Source: an uncultured Roseburia sp.
Lineage (GTDB): Bacteria; Bacillota; Clostridia; Lachnospirales; Lachnospiraceae
NCBI GenBank assembly: GCA_900756925.1
Contig: CAAELX010000027.1
Location: 1-64,000 of the forward strand
Length of the DNA: 64,000 nt
Reading direction: 5' to 3'
Of the stretch, positions 41,728-50,694 are shown piece after piece. The first letter of the stretch is position 1. Each line of letters opens with the position of its first letter. Made by a program: the position numbers and the translations under genes. A model generated the notes under the pieces. The model was not told the DNA's origin, ran no database searches, and saw nothing but the letters and a program-made list of their open reading frames with translations.

Positions 41728-41761
41728 ACAATAGAATGCACACTTCAGAGCGTTCTATTGT
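41728..41761. repeat. 9-bp inverted repeat at the XdhC promoter
   Basis: ACAATAGAA (41728-41736) and TTCTATTGT (41753-41761); the right arm covers most of the -35 box. It may be an operator or, read on the minus strand, a weak terminator (followed by TTTAT). Confidence 0.5.
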
Positions 41762-41786
41762 CATGAATAAAAAACCGTGCTACACT
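41758..41786 (+). promoter_or_regulatory. Promoter of the XdhC-family gene
   Basis: -35 TTGTCA (41758-41763), 17-base spacer, extended -10 TGC-TACACT (41781-41786). Confidence 0.68.
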
Positions 41787-41860
41787 TCTTTTAAAGGATC
41801 TCCTGCCTGGCAGGGCAGATCTGTATTTCTCATTATGATAATCCAAAAGGTGTGAAAATT

Positions 41861-42805
41861 ATGACAGAACATATAACATGGCATCCGTTTGAGATGCAGT
41901 TTCGAAAACCGGAAAATGCCCCATCTGGCAGCAATACTGCCACACAGGCCGAAGAAATCGTATATACAAGAAAATTTCAGGCACCGAAGCGCCTTCTGAT
42001 CTTAGGCTGCGGCTATGTGGCACAGTCACTGTGCCGATTTGCTTCCCAGCTTGAATTTGAAGTATATGCCGCAGATGACAGGCCTTCCTTTGCGAATGCT
42101 TTTGTCATGCCGGAAGCAAAGGAAGTGCTCTGCGACAGCTTTCCTGCTGCGATCGAAACGCTTCATCTGACTGATCAGGACTTTATCGCGATCGTGACAC
42201 GCGGTCACAAACATGACGCGGACTGCATCCGAACGATTTATGCGTCCGGTATTATTCCTTCCTACATCGGTCTGATTGGTTCCCGCAGACGGGTTGCAGG
42301 ACTTTTTGAAAATCTGTGCAGCGAGGGCATTCCCCGCGCCTTTTTAGATACAATCCACACCCCGATCGGCTTAAGCATCGGTGCAGTCACAACCGATGAG
42401 ATCGCCATCTCCATTTTAGCCGAGCTGATTCAGGTGCGGAGCAGTCTCTCCTCCGGAAAAAAGCACGGCATTTTAGAGCAGACTAACATGGATCCTGTCT
42501 TTTTATCTTCCCTTCTGACCGAGGAACCGAAAGCCATCGCTGTCGTCATCGACCGCAAAGGCTCTACCCCGGTCAAAACGGGTGCCATTATGACAGTCAA
42601 CGCACTCGGGCAGTCCTTCGGCACAATCGGTGGCGGCTGTGGGGAGCACGAGGTATTTCGCCTCTCCTTAGACGTGCTTGCCACCGGAAAAGATGCTTTC
42701 GTATCTGTCGATATGACCAATGATTTTGCTGGGGAAGAGGGCATGGTCTGCGGCGGCACCATGGATGTTATTATCCACTATCTGCCAGGAAAATTTTCCT
42801 TTTAA
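41861..42805 (+). CDS. XdhC/CoxI family protein with Rossmann domain first
   Basis: 314 residues. Residues 45-190 are the XdhC Rossmann domain (KRLLILGCGYVAQSLCRFA, IGLIGSRRRVAGLF, GLSIGAVTTDEIAISILAELI). Residues 215-310 are the XdhC_CoxI domain (AIAVVIDRKGSTPVKTGAIM, GTIGGGCGEHEV, CGGTMDVIIHYL). The family inserts or sulfurates the molybdenum cofactor of xanthine dehydrogenase-type enzymes; the usual order is CoxI domain first. No molybdoenzyme gene is nearby. The ATG at 41861 is 10 bases after AAAGG. Confidence 0.88.
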   Translation: MTEHITWHPFEMQFRKPENAPSGSNTATQAEEIVYTRKFQAPKRLLILGCGYVAQSLCRFASQLEFEVYAADDRPSFANAFVMPEAKEVLCDSFPAAIETLHLTDQDFIAIVTRGHKHDADCIRTIYASGIIPSYIGLIGSRRRVAGLFENLCSEGIPRAFLDTIHTPIGLSIGAVTTDEIAISILAELIQVRSSLSSGKKHGILEQTNMDPVFLSSLLTEEPKAIAVVIDRKGSTPVKTGAIMTVNALGQSFGTIGGGCGEHEVFRLSLDVLATGKDAFVSVDMTNDFAGEEGMVCGGTMDVIIHYLPGKFSF

Positions 42806-42914
42806 TTTTTGTTTCCGCGCCATGATGCCGGACAGACGGTGCGGGACATATGGCTCTTCCAGATATGCCACCTCCTGCTCCGTCAGCTTCCGTTCTGTCG
42901 CTTTCACCGCACCA

Positions 42915-43538
42915 TCATTTCCGGTTGTTCTGGTTCGTCCACACAACGAAGATGGTCAATAACATGTACATCATCCACACTAAAATCCGGCTGGGTACTC
43001 CCACCAGATTTAAAAGCGAGATGCTGCCTCCCACTCCTCCTAACATGAACGCTGCATAGATGTGCCGTCCTTCCTTGTCGCTCTGGTTTTTGGCATACAG
43101 ATACATGCCGACAACTGCGAGCGCAAGAATTGACCCTACGAAAGCTCCGCCTAACAGATTCGCCTTTCCGGCAAACCACAGAATCGCTGTCACACCGATA
43201 ATAATGCTGCCAGCTAACCACGCCGCTGTCTTATCCTGCCTCCGGTTTATCTGATCCATCTCGACTGCCTGATTCATCAGTTCGGCCAACTCCTGTCTGG
43301 TGTAAGTTTCTTTTTTCTGCCACATCTCTTCTTTTTCCGAACGCATCAGCTCCGGGATTGATAGATCCAGTGCCGCTGCGAGCGGTTCTATCGTGGAAAT
43401 CTCCGGGAACCCAAGTCCTCTCTCCCATCTGCTGACCGCTTTGTCCGTCACACTAATTTTTTCTGCAAGCTCTGCCTGTGTCATATTTTTTTCTTTTCTC
43501 ATCTGCGCAAGAAACTGCCCGAATACTGTCGCGTCCAT
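42915..43538 (-). CDS. XRE-family regulator with C-terminal membrane domain
   Basis: 207 residues. The N-terminal helix-turn-helix is FGQFLAQMRKEKNMTQAELAEKISVTDKAVSRWERGLG. A linker with a Gln/Arg-rich helix follows, then four hydrophobic segments after residue about 105 (AWLAGSIIIGVTAILWFAG, GSILALAVVGMYLYA, two more) and a basic C-terminus. Such membrane-tethered XRE proteins are common in Firmicutes; the targets are unknown. The ATG at 43538 follows AAAGGAGG. It is convergent with the XdhC gene. Confidence 0.88.
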   Translation of the reverse strand: MDATVFGQFLAQMRKEKNMTQAELAEKISVTDKAVSRWERGLGFPEISTIEPLAAALDLSIPELMRSEKEEMWQKKETYTRQELAELMNQAVEMDQINRRQDKTAAWLAGSIIIGVTAILWFAGKANLLGGAFVGSILALAVVGMYLYAKNQSDKEGRHIYAAFMLGGVGGSISLLNLVGVPSRILVWMMYMLLTIFVVWTNQNNRK

Positions 43539-43860
43539 ATTATTCCTCCTTTTGTTCTTTACAGGTTTCATTCTAGGCAGAATGCGACTTTTTTGTCAAT
43601 CGATGAATCCTTTACCTGCTGTTTTTCCCGGTTTTCCGTTATCTGCTGCATCGTCTGCTGGAACAAACTTTCTATTTTTCTGTTGACAAATTCTTTTTCC
43701 TCTGTATAATTATCGATGGTAATTATCTTTGATAACTATTTCATCAGTAGAATAATACTTCACAAGTATCCTATTACTATCTGTTTTTCAAAAATCGTGG
43801 ACGCCTGGCATACCGGAATCACCGGATGCCTGCATTCACGGGAAAGGCACGGTCATAACT
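43539..43860. other. 322-bp divergent intergenic region XRE / marR
   Basis: Holds the marR promoter and operator (43683-43735) and a leader hairpin (about 43811-43834, GGCAT...CCGG / CCGG...ATGCC). I find nothing gene-like. Confidence 0.65.
43683..43735 (+). promoter_or_regulatory. marR-MATE promoter with overlapping operator
   Basis: -35 TTGACA (43683-43688), 16-base spacer, -10 TATAAT (43705-43710). An inverted repeat ATAATTA / TAATTAT (43706-43712, 43720-43726) starts within the -10, and a second one, TTATC-TTT-GATAA (43723-43735), overlaps it. This is the size and A/T character of a MarR site, so autorepression is likely. Confidence 0.72.
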
Positions 43861-44313
43861 ATGACAAACGAAAAAGTTAAACGAATGTTTGATGCCTGCT
43901 ATCAGGCAAAACGGATCCGTGAGATGCTCCCACCGCTGCCACAGGGAATCATGCCATCTTACATTCAATATATGGATCTGATCCAATCCATGGAAAGGCA
44001 GGGGATTCCGGTAAAAATCTCCGATATCAGCGAGCAGATGAACCTTCCGCGTCCCGGCGTCACCAGGACGGTAAAAGAAATGGAAGAAAAAGGACTCCTT
44101 CACAAGATTGCCTCCGAAAATGACGGGCGGGTCACTTACATCACCGTCACGGAAGAAGGGAAGAAGCTGTCCAAAAAATACGATGAAGAATATTTTACCG
44201 GGCTTTCCTCTGCCCTCTCAGATATCTCTGAGGAAGAGGCCGACTGCATGATACAGACCATTGAAAAATTTTATGAACGAATGCGTGAAAGGAGAACACA
44301 TTATGACAAATAA
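43861..44313 (+). CDS. MarR-family transcriptional regulator
   Basis: 150 residues. Winged helix with VKISDISEQMNLPRPGVTRTVKEMEEKGLLHKIASENDGRVTYI (the recognition helix, then the Asp-Arg wing) and dimerisation helices at both ends. The start ATG at 43861 is 13 bases after GGAAAGG, a weak site. It overlaps the MATE gene by 11 bases, so they are translationally coupled. It probably represses both genes and is released by the exported compound (inference). Confidence 0.92.
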   Translation: MTNEKVKRMFDACYQAKRIREMLPPLPQGIMPSYIQYMDLIQSMERQGIPVKISDISEQMNLPRPGVTRTVKEMEEKGLLHKIASENDGRVTYITVTEEGKKLSKKYDEEYFTGLSSALSDISEEEADCMIQTIEKFYERMRERRTHYDK

Positions 44314-45655
44314 TAACGCAGACTTCACACAGGGAAGCATTTTAAAAAAACTGATTGCTTTTATGATCCCGATTCTCGGTGCACTCATCTTACAGGCTGC
44401 CTACGGTGCCGTTGACGTTCTTGTCGTCGGACGGTTCGGCACTACCTCCGGACTTTCCGCCGTATCAACCGGAAGCCAGGTATTGAACCTCGTCACCTTC
44501 GTTGTTGTCCAGTTTGCCATGGGTATCACCGTTCTGATCGCCCGCTATTTAGGAGAGAAAAAACCGGAGCAGATTGGTTCTGTTATCGGTGGTGCCGCTG
44601 TTGTATTTACGATCATTTCTGTTGTACTTTTTATTGTTATGGTATTTTTTGCCAGACCGATCTCCATCCTGATGCAGGCACCGGAAGAGGCGGTCACACT
44701 TACAACCAGCTATGTGCGCATCTGCGGGAGCGGTATTTTCTTTATTGTTGCTTACAACCTGCTGTCCGCCATTTTCCGTGGCTTAGGCGACAGTAAGTCC
44801 CCGCTCCTCTTTGTTCTGATCGCCTGTATCGTCAATATCATCGGGGATCTTGTTTTAGTAGCCGGACTTCATCTGGATGCTGCCGGTGCCGCCCTCGCAA
44901 CGGTATCCGCGCAGGCATTAAGTGTCGTATTCGCTGTGATCCTTTTTATCAAAAAAGATCTGCCGTTTAAAATAACGAAGAAAGATTTCCACCTGAACAC
45001 ACAGTGTAAGAAGTTTTTGGAAATCGGTCTTCCATTGGCTCTCCAGGAATTTTTGACACAGCTTTCCTTCCTCGCCCTGTGCGCTTTTATCAACCGGCTT
45101 GGACTCGAAGCTTCCTCCGGATACGGCGTTGCATGTAAGATCGTAAACTTCGCCATGTTAATTCCAAGTGCACTGATGCAGTCCTTAGCGTCCTTCGTCT
45201 CCCAGAATATCGGCGCCGGAGAATATAAACGTGCAAAGCGATGCCTGTTCACCGGAATCGGCGTCGGACTTACCGTCGGCTGCTTTGTATTCTGCCTTGT
45301 TATGTTCAAGGGAGATCTACTTGCAGGCTTTTTCGCAACGGAACCTGCTGTTATCGCCAACGCCTATGACTATCTGAAGGGATTTGCGCTTGAGACTCTT
45401 GCAACCGCAGTTCTGTTCAGCATGATCGGTTATTTTAACGGAACGAACAAAACACTCTGGGTCATGGCTCAGGGACTGTTCCAGACGCTGCTTGTCCGCC
45501 TTCCGTTGGCTTATTATATGAGTATCCAGCCGGATGCGAGTCTGATGAAGATTGGTCTGGCTGCACCGATTTCTACATTGGTTGGTGTGGTGCTGAATAT
45601 TTGCTTTTATACTTATCTGAATCACGCTGAAAAGAAGAACGCTGTATTGAATTAG
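44303..45655 (+). CDS. MATE-family multidrug efflux transporter
   Basis: 450 residues with 12 predicted transmembrane helices in two repeats (ILKKLIAFMIPILGALILQAAYGAVDVLVVGRFG ... and LEIGLPLALQEFLTQLSFLALCAFINRLG ...). Exports cationic compounds with sodium or proton entry (family knowledge). The start at 44303 follows AAAGGAG at 8 bases inside the marR end. It is the second gene of the marR unit and is followed by a very strong terminator. MepA-like by its marR partner. Confidence 0.92.
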   Translation: MTNNNADFTQGSILKKLIAFMIPILGALILQAAYGAVDVLVVGRFGTTSGLSAVSTGSQVLNLVTFVVVQFAMGITVLIARYLGEKKPEQIGSVIGGAAVVFTIISVVLFIVMVFFARPISILMQAPEEAVTLTTSYVRICGSGIFFIVAYNLLSAIFRGLGDSKSPLLFVLIACIVNIIGDLVLVAGLHLDAAGAALATVSAQALSVVFAVILFIKKDLPFKITKKDFHLNTQCKKFLEIGLPLALQEFLTQLSFLALCAFINRLGLEASSGYGVACKIVNFAMLIPSALMQSLASFVSQNIGAGEYKRAKRCLFTGIGVGLTVGCFVFCLVMFKGDLLAGFFATEPAVIANAYDYLKGFALETLATAVLFSMIGYFNGTNKTLWVMAQGLFQTLLVRLPLAYYMSIQPDASLMKIGLAAPISTLVGVVLNICFYTYLNHAEKKNAVLN

Positions 45656-45708
45656 AAGCCCCTCCCATCCCCGGCATTCGTTACGTTATGTTTGGCAGCT
45701 TGCATACG

Positions 45709-45763
45709 AAAATCCCCCAGAACACAGAATGGTAATCCATAACTCTGTGTTCTGGGGGATTTT
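45709..45763 (+). terminator. Very strong bidirectional terminator, MATE / U32-like
   Basis: Perfect 20-bp arms (45709-45728, 45744-45763) with a 15-base loop and T-runs on both strands, between two convergent genes. Confidence 0.93.
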
Positions 45764-45780
45764 TATCCATAATAAAAATA

Positions 45781-46707
45781 CTAAAATAAATCCAGCATAT
45801 TGTCCAGATACAATGCCTCTCTGACATGAATCTGGTATTCTGGCTTTGTCAGATAATAGAGTAGAAATTCTAACACCAGTGCACTTCCTAATCCTCTGCC
45901 CTCGATTTTAAAATTCGTAAAGCCCATTGGCAGATAAGTATTTTGGATATCCTCTGTGCTGATAAAGCCTGGATTTTGCATCGCCTTTGAGAAGCGGTAG
46001 CCGCCCTGCGCTTCCGGTGCAAGGCATCTGTGTTCTTCGCCGGCCTCTCCCAGATTTTTGCGGCTGACATCTTCATAGCAGCGTTTCCGGTCCTTGCAGC
46101 CGAACGAACAGCATTCGTTACATAGGAATTCCACTTTGTCTTTCTGTGTTTCAGACAACGTATTCCATTTTTCAAATGCTTTATTCAGGCGGAAATCCGG
46201 GACAACATAGCGGAACTCTTCTCTCTGGATCTCGTTCTGACATGCCTTAAATTCCGTTAAAACTTTTGTTGTGGAGGATACCTGATAAAGTCCCGGATAG
46301 TTCTTCTTCAAATAGTTCAGTAACAGCTCTGAGTGAACGATCACGCCATTTTGTGTTCCATCCGTTTTCTCAAACATGCCGCAAAGCGCGTTGCACCGCT
46401 TATCCGAAAGATGTTCTTCCCGAAGCAGCGAGTTGCTGAATGTAAGGCGCGCAGAAATCCCGTACGCTTCCGTCAGGGATAATACTTTCTGCGGAGACAC
46501 TTCTCCTGCCTCCACGCGCCCTCCGCCCCACAGGCAGTCTTCCGGTGCACCGTAGATGGAACCAATCCCGCACCAGTCATAAAAATATTCCCGGTGTTCC
46601 CGAAATAATGGCAAAAACATCCGGTATAGTTCATAAAATTCAAATAATCCCGGAAGGTGATAATACGCTATGCCATTCTTCTTCCGTGGTGTTTTCCGAT
46701 ACGTCAT
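45781..46707 (-). CDS. U32 peptidase-like protein with a Cys cluster
   Basis: 308 residues. It shows the U32-like elements LTFSNSLL and FTNFKIEGRGLGS and a cluster CNECCSFGCKDRKRCYEDV (residues about 197-215) with five cysteines, suggesting an Fe-S or zinc site. Otherwise I do not recognise it. The ATG at 46707 is preferred, though an in-frame TTG two codons upstream sits closer to AAGGA. U32 relatives act in RNA hydroxylation and ubiquinone synthesis as well as proteolysis, so no function is assigned. It is single, with no operon partner. Confidence 0.6.
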   Translation of the reverse strand: MTYRKTPRKKNGIAYYHLPGLFEFYELYRMFLPLFREHREYFYDWCGIGSIYGAPEDCLWGGGRVEAGEVSPQKVLSLTEAYGISARLTFSNSLLREEHLSDKRCNALCGMFEKTDGTQNGVIVHSELLLNYLKKNYPGLYQVSSTTKVLTEFKACQNEIQREEFRYVVPDFRLNKAFEKWNTLSETQKDKVEFLCNECCSFGCKDRKRCYEDVSRKNLGEAGEEHRCLAPEAQGGYRFSKAMQNPGFISTEDIQNTYLPMGFTNFKIEGRGLGSALVLEFLLYYLTKPEYQIHVREALYLDNMLDLF

Positions 46708-46801
46708 TACCAAAGCTGTCCTTCCCCTAATCCAAACACAATCTCTGTATGTTTAAAATTTTTTCATGTTCCCTGCTTTTCTCTGCCACCGCGCAACAGC
46801 C

Positions 46802-47287
46802 CTACTGTCCGACTAGCGCTCCCAGCTCTGCAAACACGCGGTCCGCATACATCTGCTTGATCTCATGGCGGCTCATTCCTGCGACAGGGACATTCCACTC
46901 ATAGGAATACGCCTTTTCATTTATAAGAATGCAAAAAAACACCTGTCCCTGCACGCTGTCGGCATTGTTCGGATCCACATTTCCGGTTGTGCCGGTGATG
47001 CCGATCGCAATATCTGTGCCAAGATTTTTTGCGGCTGTCCGCGCCATCGCCTCCGCGCACTCCGCGGAATACACACCATATTTTTCAATGATGCCCGCAT
47101 CTACCCCGGCGTGAACCTTCGTCTCATTCAGATATGTGACATACCCACCCGGGAAAATGGCGGATGCGCCTTCCGTGTCCGTGATCATGGAAGCGATCAG
47201 CCCGGAGGTACAGCTCTCCATGGTGGAGATGGTCGTGTGTGTGGAAATTAGGTTTTTTATGATTTTGTCTGTGTGTTTCCGATCCAT
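46802..47287 (-). CDS. pncC: CinA C-terminal domain protein (NMN amidohydrolase type)
   Basis: 161 residues, the stand-alone CinA_C domain: STMESCTSGLIASMITDTEGAS, FPGGYVTYLNETK, SAECAEAMARTAAKNLGTDIAIGITGTTGN. The family recycles nicotinamide mononucleotide to NaMN. The N-terminal MoCF-like half of full CinA is absent. It lies 84 bases after nfo. Confidence 0.9.
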   Translation of the reverse strand: MDRKHTDKIIKNLISTHTTISTMESCTSGLIASMITDTEGASAIFPGGYVTYLNETKVHAGVDAGIIEKYGVYSAECAEAMARTAAKNLGTDIAIGITGTTGNVDPNNADSVQGQVFFCILINEKAYSYEWNVPVAGMSRHEIKQMYADRVFAELGALVGQ

Positions 47288-47371
47288 TGGTTGTCCTCCG
47301 ATACTTTCTTCCTCATCTCTTCAAAGCTCTCGATTCCGATTGGAAGCTTCTTTTGCCGACAATCACGTTCC

Positions 47372-48238
47372 TTATTCTAACAGCCAGGCAATCTCCTCCT
47401 TGTATGGCGGGATCGTTTTCTTTTTCTCGCCTTCTGCGCAGAGCCACGGTGTCTCTAAGATTTTCGGAATGTCTGAGAATCTCTCGTCATGAACCAACCG
47501 GTGCAGTGTGTCATATCCGATGGTTCCTTTTCCAATATTTGCATGGCGGTCTTTGTGGGCTCCGAGCGGATTTAAGCTGTCATTCACGTGGAAAACAGCG
47601 ATCTGATCAAGACCGATGACCTCATCAAATTTCCGGAAAACTCCCTCGTAATCATGCACAAGATCATAACCGGCGTCGTTGACATGGCAGGTGTCAAAGC
47701 AGACTCTTAAACGGTCTTTTTTATGGACGCCGTCATAAATCTTTGCAAGCTCCTCAAAGGTGCGTCCGATCTCACTTCCTTTTCCAGCCATGGTCTCAAG
47801 CGCGATGTATACCTCATCCTCATTCTCATCAAGCACCATGTTCAGCCCCTTTACTGCCTGTTCAATCCCCGCTTCTGCACCTGCTTCTAATGCAGATCCC
47901 GGATGAAGCACCAGTATGTTACTGCGCATGGCGGCGGTCCTTACAATCTCTTTTTCCAGAAATTCTACAGCAAGCTCAAAGGTTTCCGGTTTTACTGTGT
48001 TGGCAAGGTTGATGATATAAGGCGCGTGCACTACGATTTCTTCAATTCCGGCTATCTTTGCGTACTCCCAGCCCGCCTCGATATTTAACTCTGATATTTC
48101 TTTTCTTCTTGTATTCTGAGGTGCTCCCGTGTAGAGCATCAGGACGTTGGAGCCATAGCTCTCCGCTTCTTTTACGGATGCCAGAAACATCTCTTTTCCT
48201 GCCATTCCTACATGGGAACCTAATTTAATCTGTGACAT
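47372..48238 (-). CDS. nfo: Endonuclease IV (AP endonuclease)
   Basis: 288 residues, a TIM-barrel enzyme that nicks DNA 5' of abasic sites using three zinc ions. Metal ligands are visible in [73 protein letters not shown]. The position 28 bases after the GNAT gene suggests a GNAT-nfo-pncC unit. Confidence 0.96.
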   Translation of the reverse strand: MSQIKLGSHVGMAGKEMFLASVKEAESYGSNVLMLYTGAPQNTRRKEISELNIEAGWEYAKIAGIEEIVVHAPYIINLANTVKPETFELAVEFLEKEIVRTAAMRSNILVLHPGSALEAGAEAGIEQAVKGLNMVLDENEDEVYIALETMAGKGSEIGRTFEELAKIYDGVHKKDRLRVCFDTCHVNDAGYDLVHDYEGVFRKFDEVIGLDQIAVFHVNDSLNPLGAHKDRHANIGKGTIGYDTLHRLVHDERFSDIPKILETPWLCAEGEKKKTIPPYKEEIAWLLE

Positions 48239-48266
48239 TTTGTAGTTTCCTTTCCGGATCTGCTTT

Positions 48267-48728
48267 TTACTTTAATTCCATATTGATTGATTTTTCTGTA
48301 AAACCATAGTTTTGATACATTTCGTATGCCATTTTGTTTTTGGCATTGACCTGCAGCTCGATCGTATCATAACTTTTTTCTTCCCGGATCTGCTTCACTT
48401 TTTCAAAGAACTGATGTCCGATCCCTTTTCCACGGTATTTTTCATCTACTGCCATGGTACTGATAAAGAGGATGTCCTTTGTCACCTGGGCAGGACTTTC
48501 CACATGGCGGTGTATCAGTTCCAGGACACCGGCAACAGTACCATCCGCTTCTGCCACGTACCAGCTGTCACTTTTTAAAATCTGTTCAAACATTTCCCTT
48601 GTGATCAGTGGGCTTGCCGGTTTGTATACATCCGGTCTCCAGTCAACATGAAGCTTTTGAACCTGATCCATAATGTTGGAAAATCTGTCATAATCCTGTA
48701 TTTTCGGAGTACGAATTGTAATCTTCAT
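48267..48728 (-). CDS. GNAT acetyltransferase
   Basis: 153 residues. The acetyl-CoA motif is [22 protein letters not shown], with [24 protein letters not shown] after it. The substrate is unknown. The start ATG at 48728 follows GGAG. Upstream is a structured leader and a predicted promoter. First gene of the GNAT-nfo-pncC unit. Confidence 0.9.
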   Translation of the reverse strand: MKITIRTPKIQDYDRFSNIMDQVQKLHVDWRPDVYKPASPLITREMFEQILKSDSWYVAEADGTVAGVLELIHRHVESPAQVTKDILFISTMAVDEKYRGKGIGHQFFEKVKQIREEKSYDTIELQVNAKNKMAYEMYQNYGFTEKSINMELK

Positions 48729-48838
48729 ATGGGGAGGATTCCTTTCTACTTGTTTTTATAAATTGGAATGAAACTAAATCGCTGCGCGATGGCCTACCAA
48801 GGCTGTGGCATAGCGATTTTCTTTTTTCTATAACAAAA

Positions 48839-48916
48839 CAGTGGAAAGCAAGTCCTAAAAGTAGTATTGTTAAGTCACCACAACGAAACTATCAAACAGG
48901 ATCGACCTTCCCACTG
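48839..48916 (-). other. Possible structured leader RNA before GNAT-nfo
   Basis: Minus-strand outer stem CAGTGGGAAG / CTTTCCACTG (9 of 10 plus one G-U), with inner pairings TCCT/AGGA, TAGT/ACTA and TTGT/ACAA. It lies between the predicted promoter and the GNAT start. It matches no riboswitch class I know. Confidence 0.4.
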
Positions 48917-48925
48917 CCTATGAAA

Positions 48926-48954
48926 AGAATACCACCCTTCCCCTAGGTTGGCAA
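48926..48954 (-). promoter_or_regulatory. Predicted promoter of GNAT-nfo-pncC
   Basis: -35 TTGCCA (48949-48954), 17-base spacer, extended -10 TGG-TATTCT (48926-48931), minus strand. It would give a leader of about 190 nt. Confidence 0.55.
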
Positions 48955-48976
48955 GCGGTTTTATAGCCCAAATGCA

Positions 48977-49024
48977 CCTCCATATAAAGCAGTGTTCCGG
49001 ATAACTACTGATTTTATATGGAGG
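48977..49024. repeat. 12-bp inverted repeat with inner 4-bp stem
   Basis: CCTCCATATAAA (48977-48988) and its exact complement (49013-49024); inside, CAGT / ACTG also pair. A short T tract follows on the plus strand. The role is unknown; it could be a terminator or a relic of an element end. Confidence 0.6.
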
Positions 49025-49117
49025 ATTTTTGCAAAAAACCGCAAAAAGACAGCTGTGGAATCACCAACGCTTCCATTGCTGTCTTTGCTGTCTTTTCTTT
49101 CTTTTCCTTCTTCACTC

Positions 49118-50674
49118 CTAGAAGATCTTTGTTGTCCACTTCGAACAGTCCCACACCTCATTCACGATATCCTGATAGAACTCCGGTTCGTGGCAGATTA
49201 AGAGGATACTTCCACGGTACTCCTGTAATGCGCGCTTTAGCTCGTCCTTCGCATCCACATCCAGATGGTTAGTCGGCTCGTCCAATAGCAGCACATTTGT
49301 CGATTTATTGATCAGCTTGCAAAGACGTACTTTCGCCTGCTCGCCTCCGCTTAAAACGCGCACCAGACTTTCGATATGCTTTGTCGTCAGACCACATTTT
49401 GCAAGGGCGGAACGCACCTCGTACTGGCTGAAGGACGGAAACTCCTCCCAGATCTCCTCGATACAGGTGTTCTTATTTTCACCCTTGATTTCCTGCTCGA
49501 AGTAGCCGATCTCTAAATTCTCACCAAGCTCTACCGAGCCTTTTAAAGATGGGATCAGACCGAGGATACTCTTTAAGAGAGTCGTCTTTCCGATTCCGTT
49601 CGCACCGACTAACGCGATCTTGTGTCCGCGCTCCATGGAAATATTGAGTGGTTTTGACAACGGCTCGTCGTAACCGATCACAAGATCTTTGGTCTCGAAA
49701 ATATATTTTCCCGGTGTTCTTCCGAGCTTGAAGTTGAATTCTGGCTTTGGTCTCTCTGCGGCTAACTCGATGACATCCATCTTGTCTAACTTCTTCTGGC
49801 GGGACATCGCCATATTTCTTGTGGCAACCCTTGCTTTGTTTCTCGCAACAAAATCTTTTAACTCACTGATCTCCTGCTGCTGTTTGCGATAAGCTGCCTC
49901 CAGCTGGGATTTTTTCACCTCGTAGACTTCCTGGAACTTGTCATAGTTGCCAACATAACGGTCTAAGCGCTGATTTTCCATATGATAAATAATATTGACG
50001 ACCTCATTTAAGAACGGAATGTCATGGGAAATAAGGATAAACGCATTCTCATAATCCAGCAGATAGCGTTTCAGCCACGCGATACGCTCCGCATCGAGGT
50101 AATTCGTCGGCTCGTCTAAAAGCAGGATGTCCGGCTTCTCTAACAGGAGCTTCGCAAGGAGCACCTTCATACGCTGCCCTCCGCTTAAATCTGTGACATC
50201 ATGCTCTAATCCAAGGTCTAAGAGACCTAATGCTCTCGCCACCTCCTCCACTTTGGAGTCAATGATGTAGAAATCATGGAGTGTCAGTGTATCCTGGATC
50301 ACACCGAGTTCCTCCATCATCGAGTCCATGGCATCCGGGTCTGCATCCCCTAACTGGTCACAGATCTGGTTCATTTTTTCTTCCAATGCAAAAAGCCATG
50401 CAAATGCAGACTTTAACACGCTCTCAATGGTCATGCCTTTGGTCAGTGTGGAATGCTGGTCCAGATAACCCACCCGGACATTTTTCGACCATTCCACTTT
50501 TCCCTCATCCGGCATCAGCTTTCCGGTCACGATATTCATAAAGGTGGATTTTCCTTCTCCGTTCGCTCCTACTAACCCGATGTGTTCCCCTTTTAGCAGG
50601 CGGAAGGACACATCGTTAAAAATCGCCCTATCTCCAAATCCATGTGTCAGGTGTTCTACATTCAAAATACTCAT
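49118..50674 (-). CDS. ABC-F family ATPase
   Basis: 518 residues, two ABC domains without membrane segments. Walker A motifs GANGEGKST (residue about 36) and GANGIGKTT (about 355), signatures LSGGQRMK and LSGGEQAK, Walker B LLLDEPTN twice, and an interdomain linker with a basic coiled coil (residues about 240-305). ABC-F proteins act on the ribosome E site; some give antibiotic protection and others are housekeeping. The short linker does not favour a resistance role. Upstream is repeat element copy 4. Confidence 0.92.
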   Translation of the reverse strand: MSILNVEHLTHGFGDRAIFNDVSFRLLKGEHIGLVGANGEGKSTFMNIVTGKLMPDEGKVEWSKNVRVGYLDQHSTLTKGMTIESVLKSAFAWLFALEEKMNQICDQLGDADPDAMDSMMEELGVIQDTLTLHDFYIIDSKVEEVARALGLLDLGLEHDVTDLSGGQRMKVLLAKLLLEKPDILLLDEPTNYLDAERIAWLKRYLLDYENAFILISHDIPFLNEVVNIIYHMENQRLDRYVGNYDKFQEVYEVKKSQLEAAYRKQQQEISELKDFVARNKARVATRNMAMSRQKKLDKMDVIELAAERPKPEFNFKLGRTPGKYIFETKDLVIGYDEPLSKPLNISMERGHKIALVGANGIGKTTLLKSILGLIPSLKGSVELGENLEIGYFEQEIKGENKNTCIEEIWEEFPSFSQYEVRSALAKCGLTTKHIESLVRVLSGGEQAKVRLCKLINKSTNVLLLDEPTNHLDVDAKDELKRALQEYRGSILLICHEPEFYQDIVNEVWDCSKWTTKIF

Positions 50675-50694
50675 TTAAGACCTCTTTCATACTT

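Larger units (their letters stand above)
48729..49117. other. 389-bp intergenic region with several hairpins
   Basis: Contains, from left: a hairpin with arms AAATCGCT / AGCGATTT (48776-48783, 48822-48829); an imperfect 78-base hairpin (48839-48916); a promoter (48926-48954); and a 12-bp inverted repeat (48977-48988 / 49013-49024). A purine/pyrimidine-skewed stretch precedes the ABC-F stop. No gene is seen. Confidence 0.6.

Noticed and set aside
48961..49161. 66-codon minus-strand frame near the ABC-F end
   Set aside because: Crosses the 12-bp inverted repeat and the ABC-F 3' end, low-complexity Lys/Glu/Ser composition, no ribosome-binding site.
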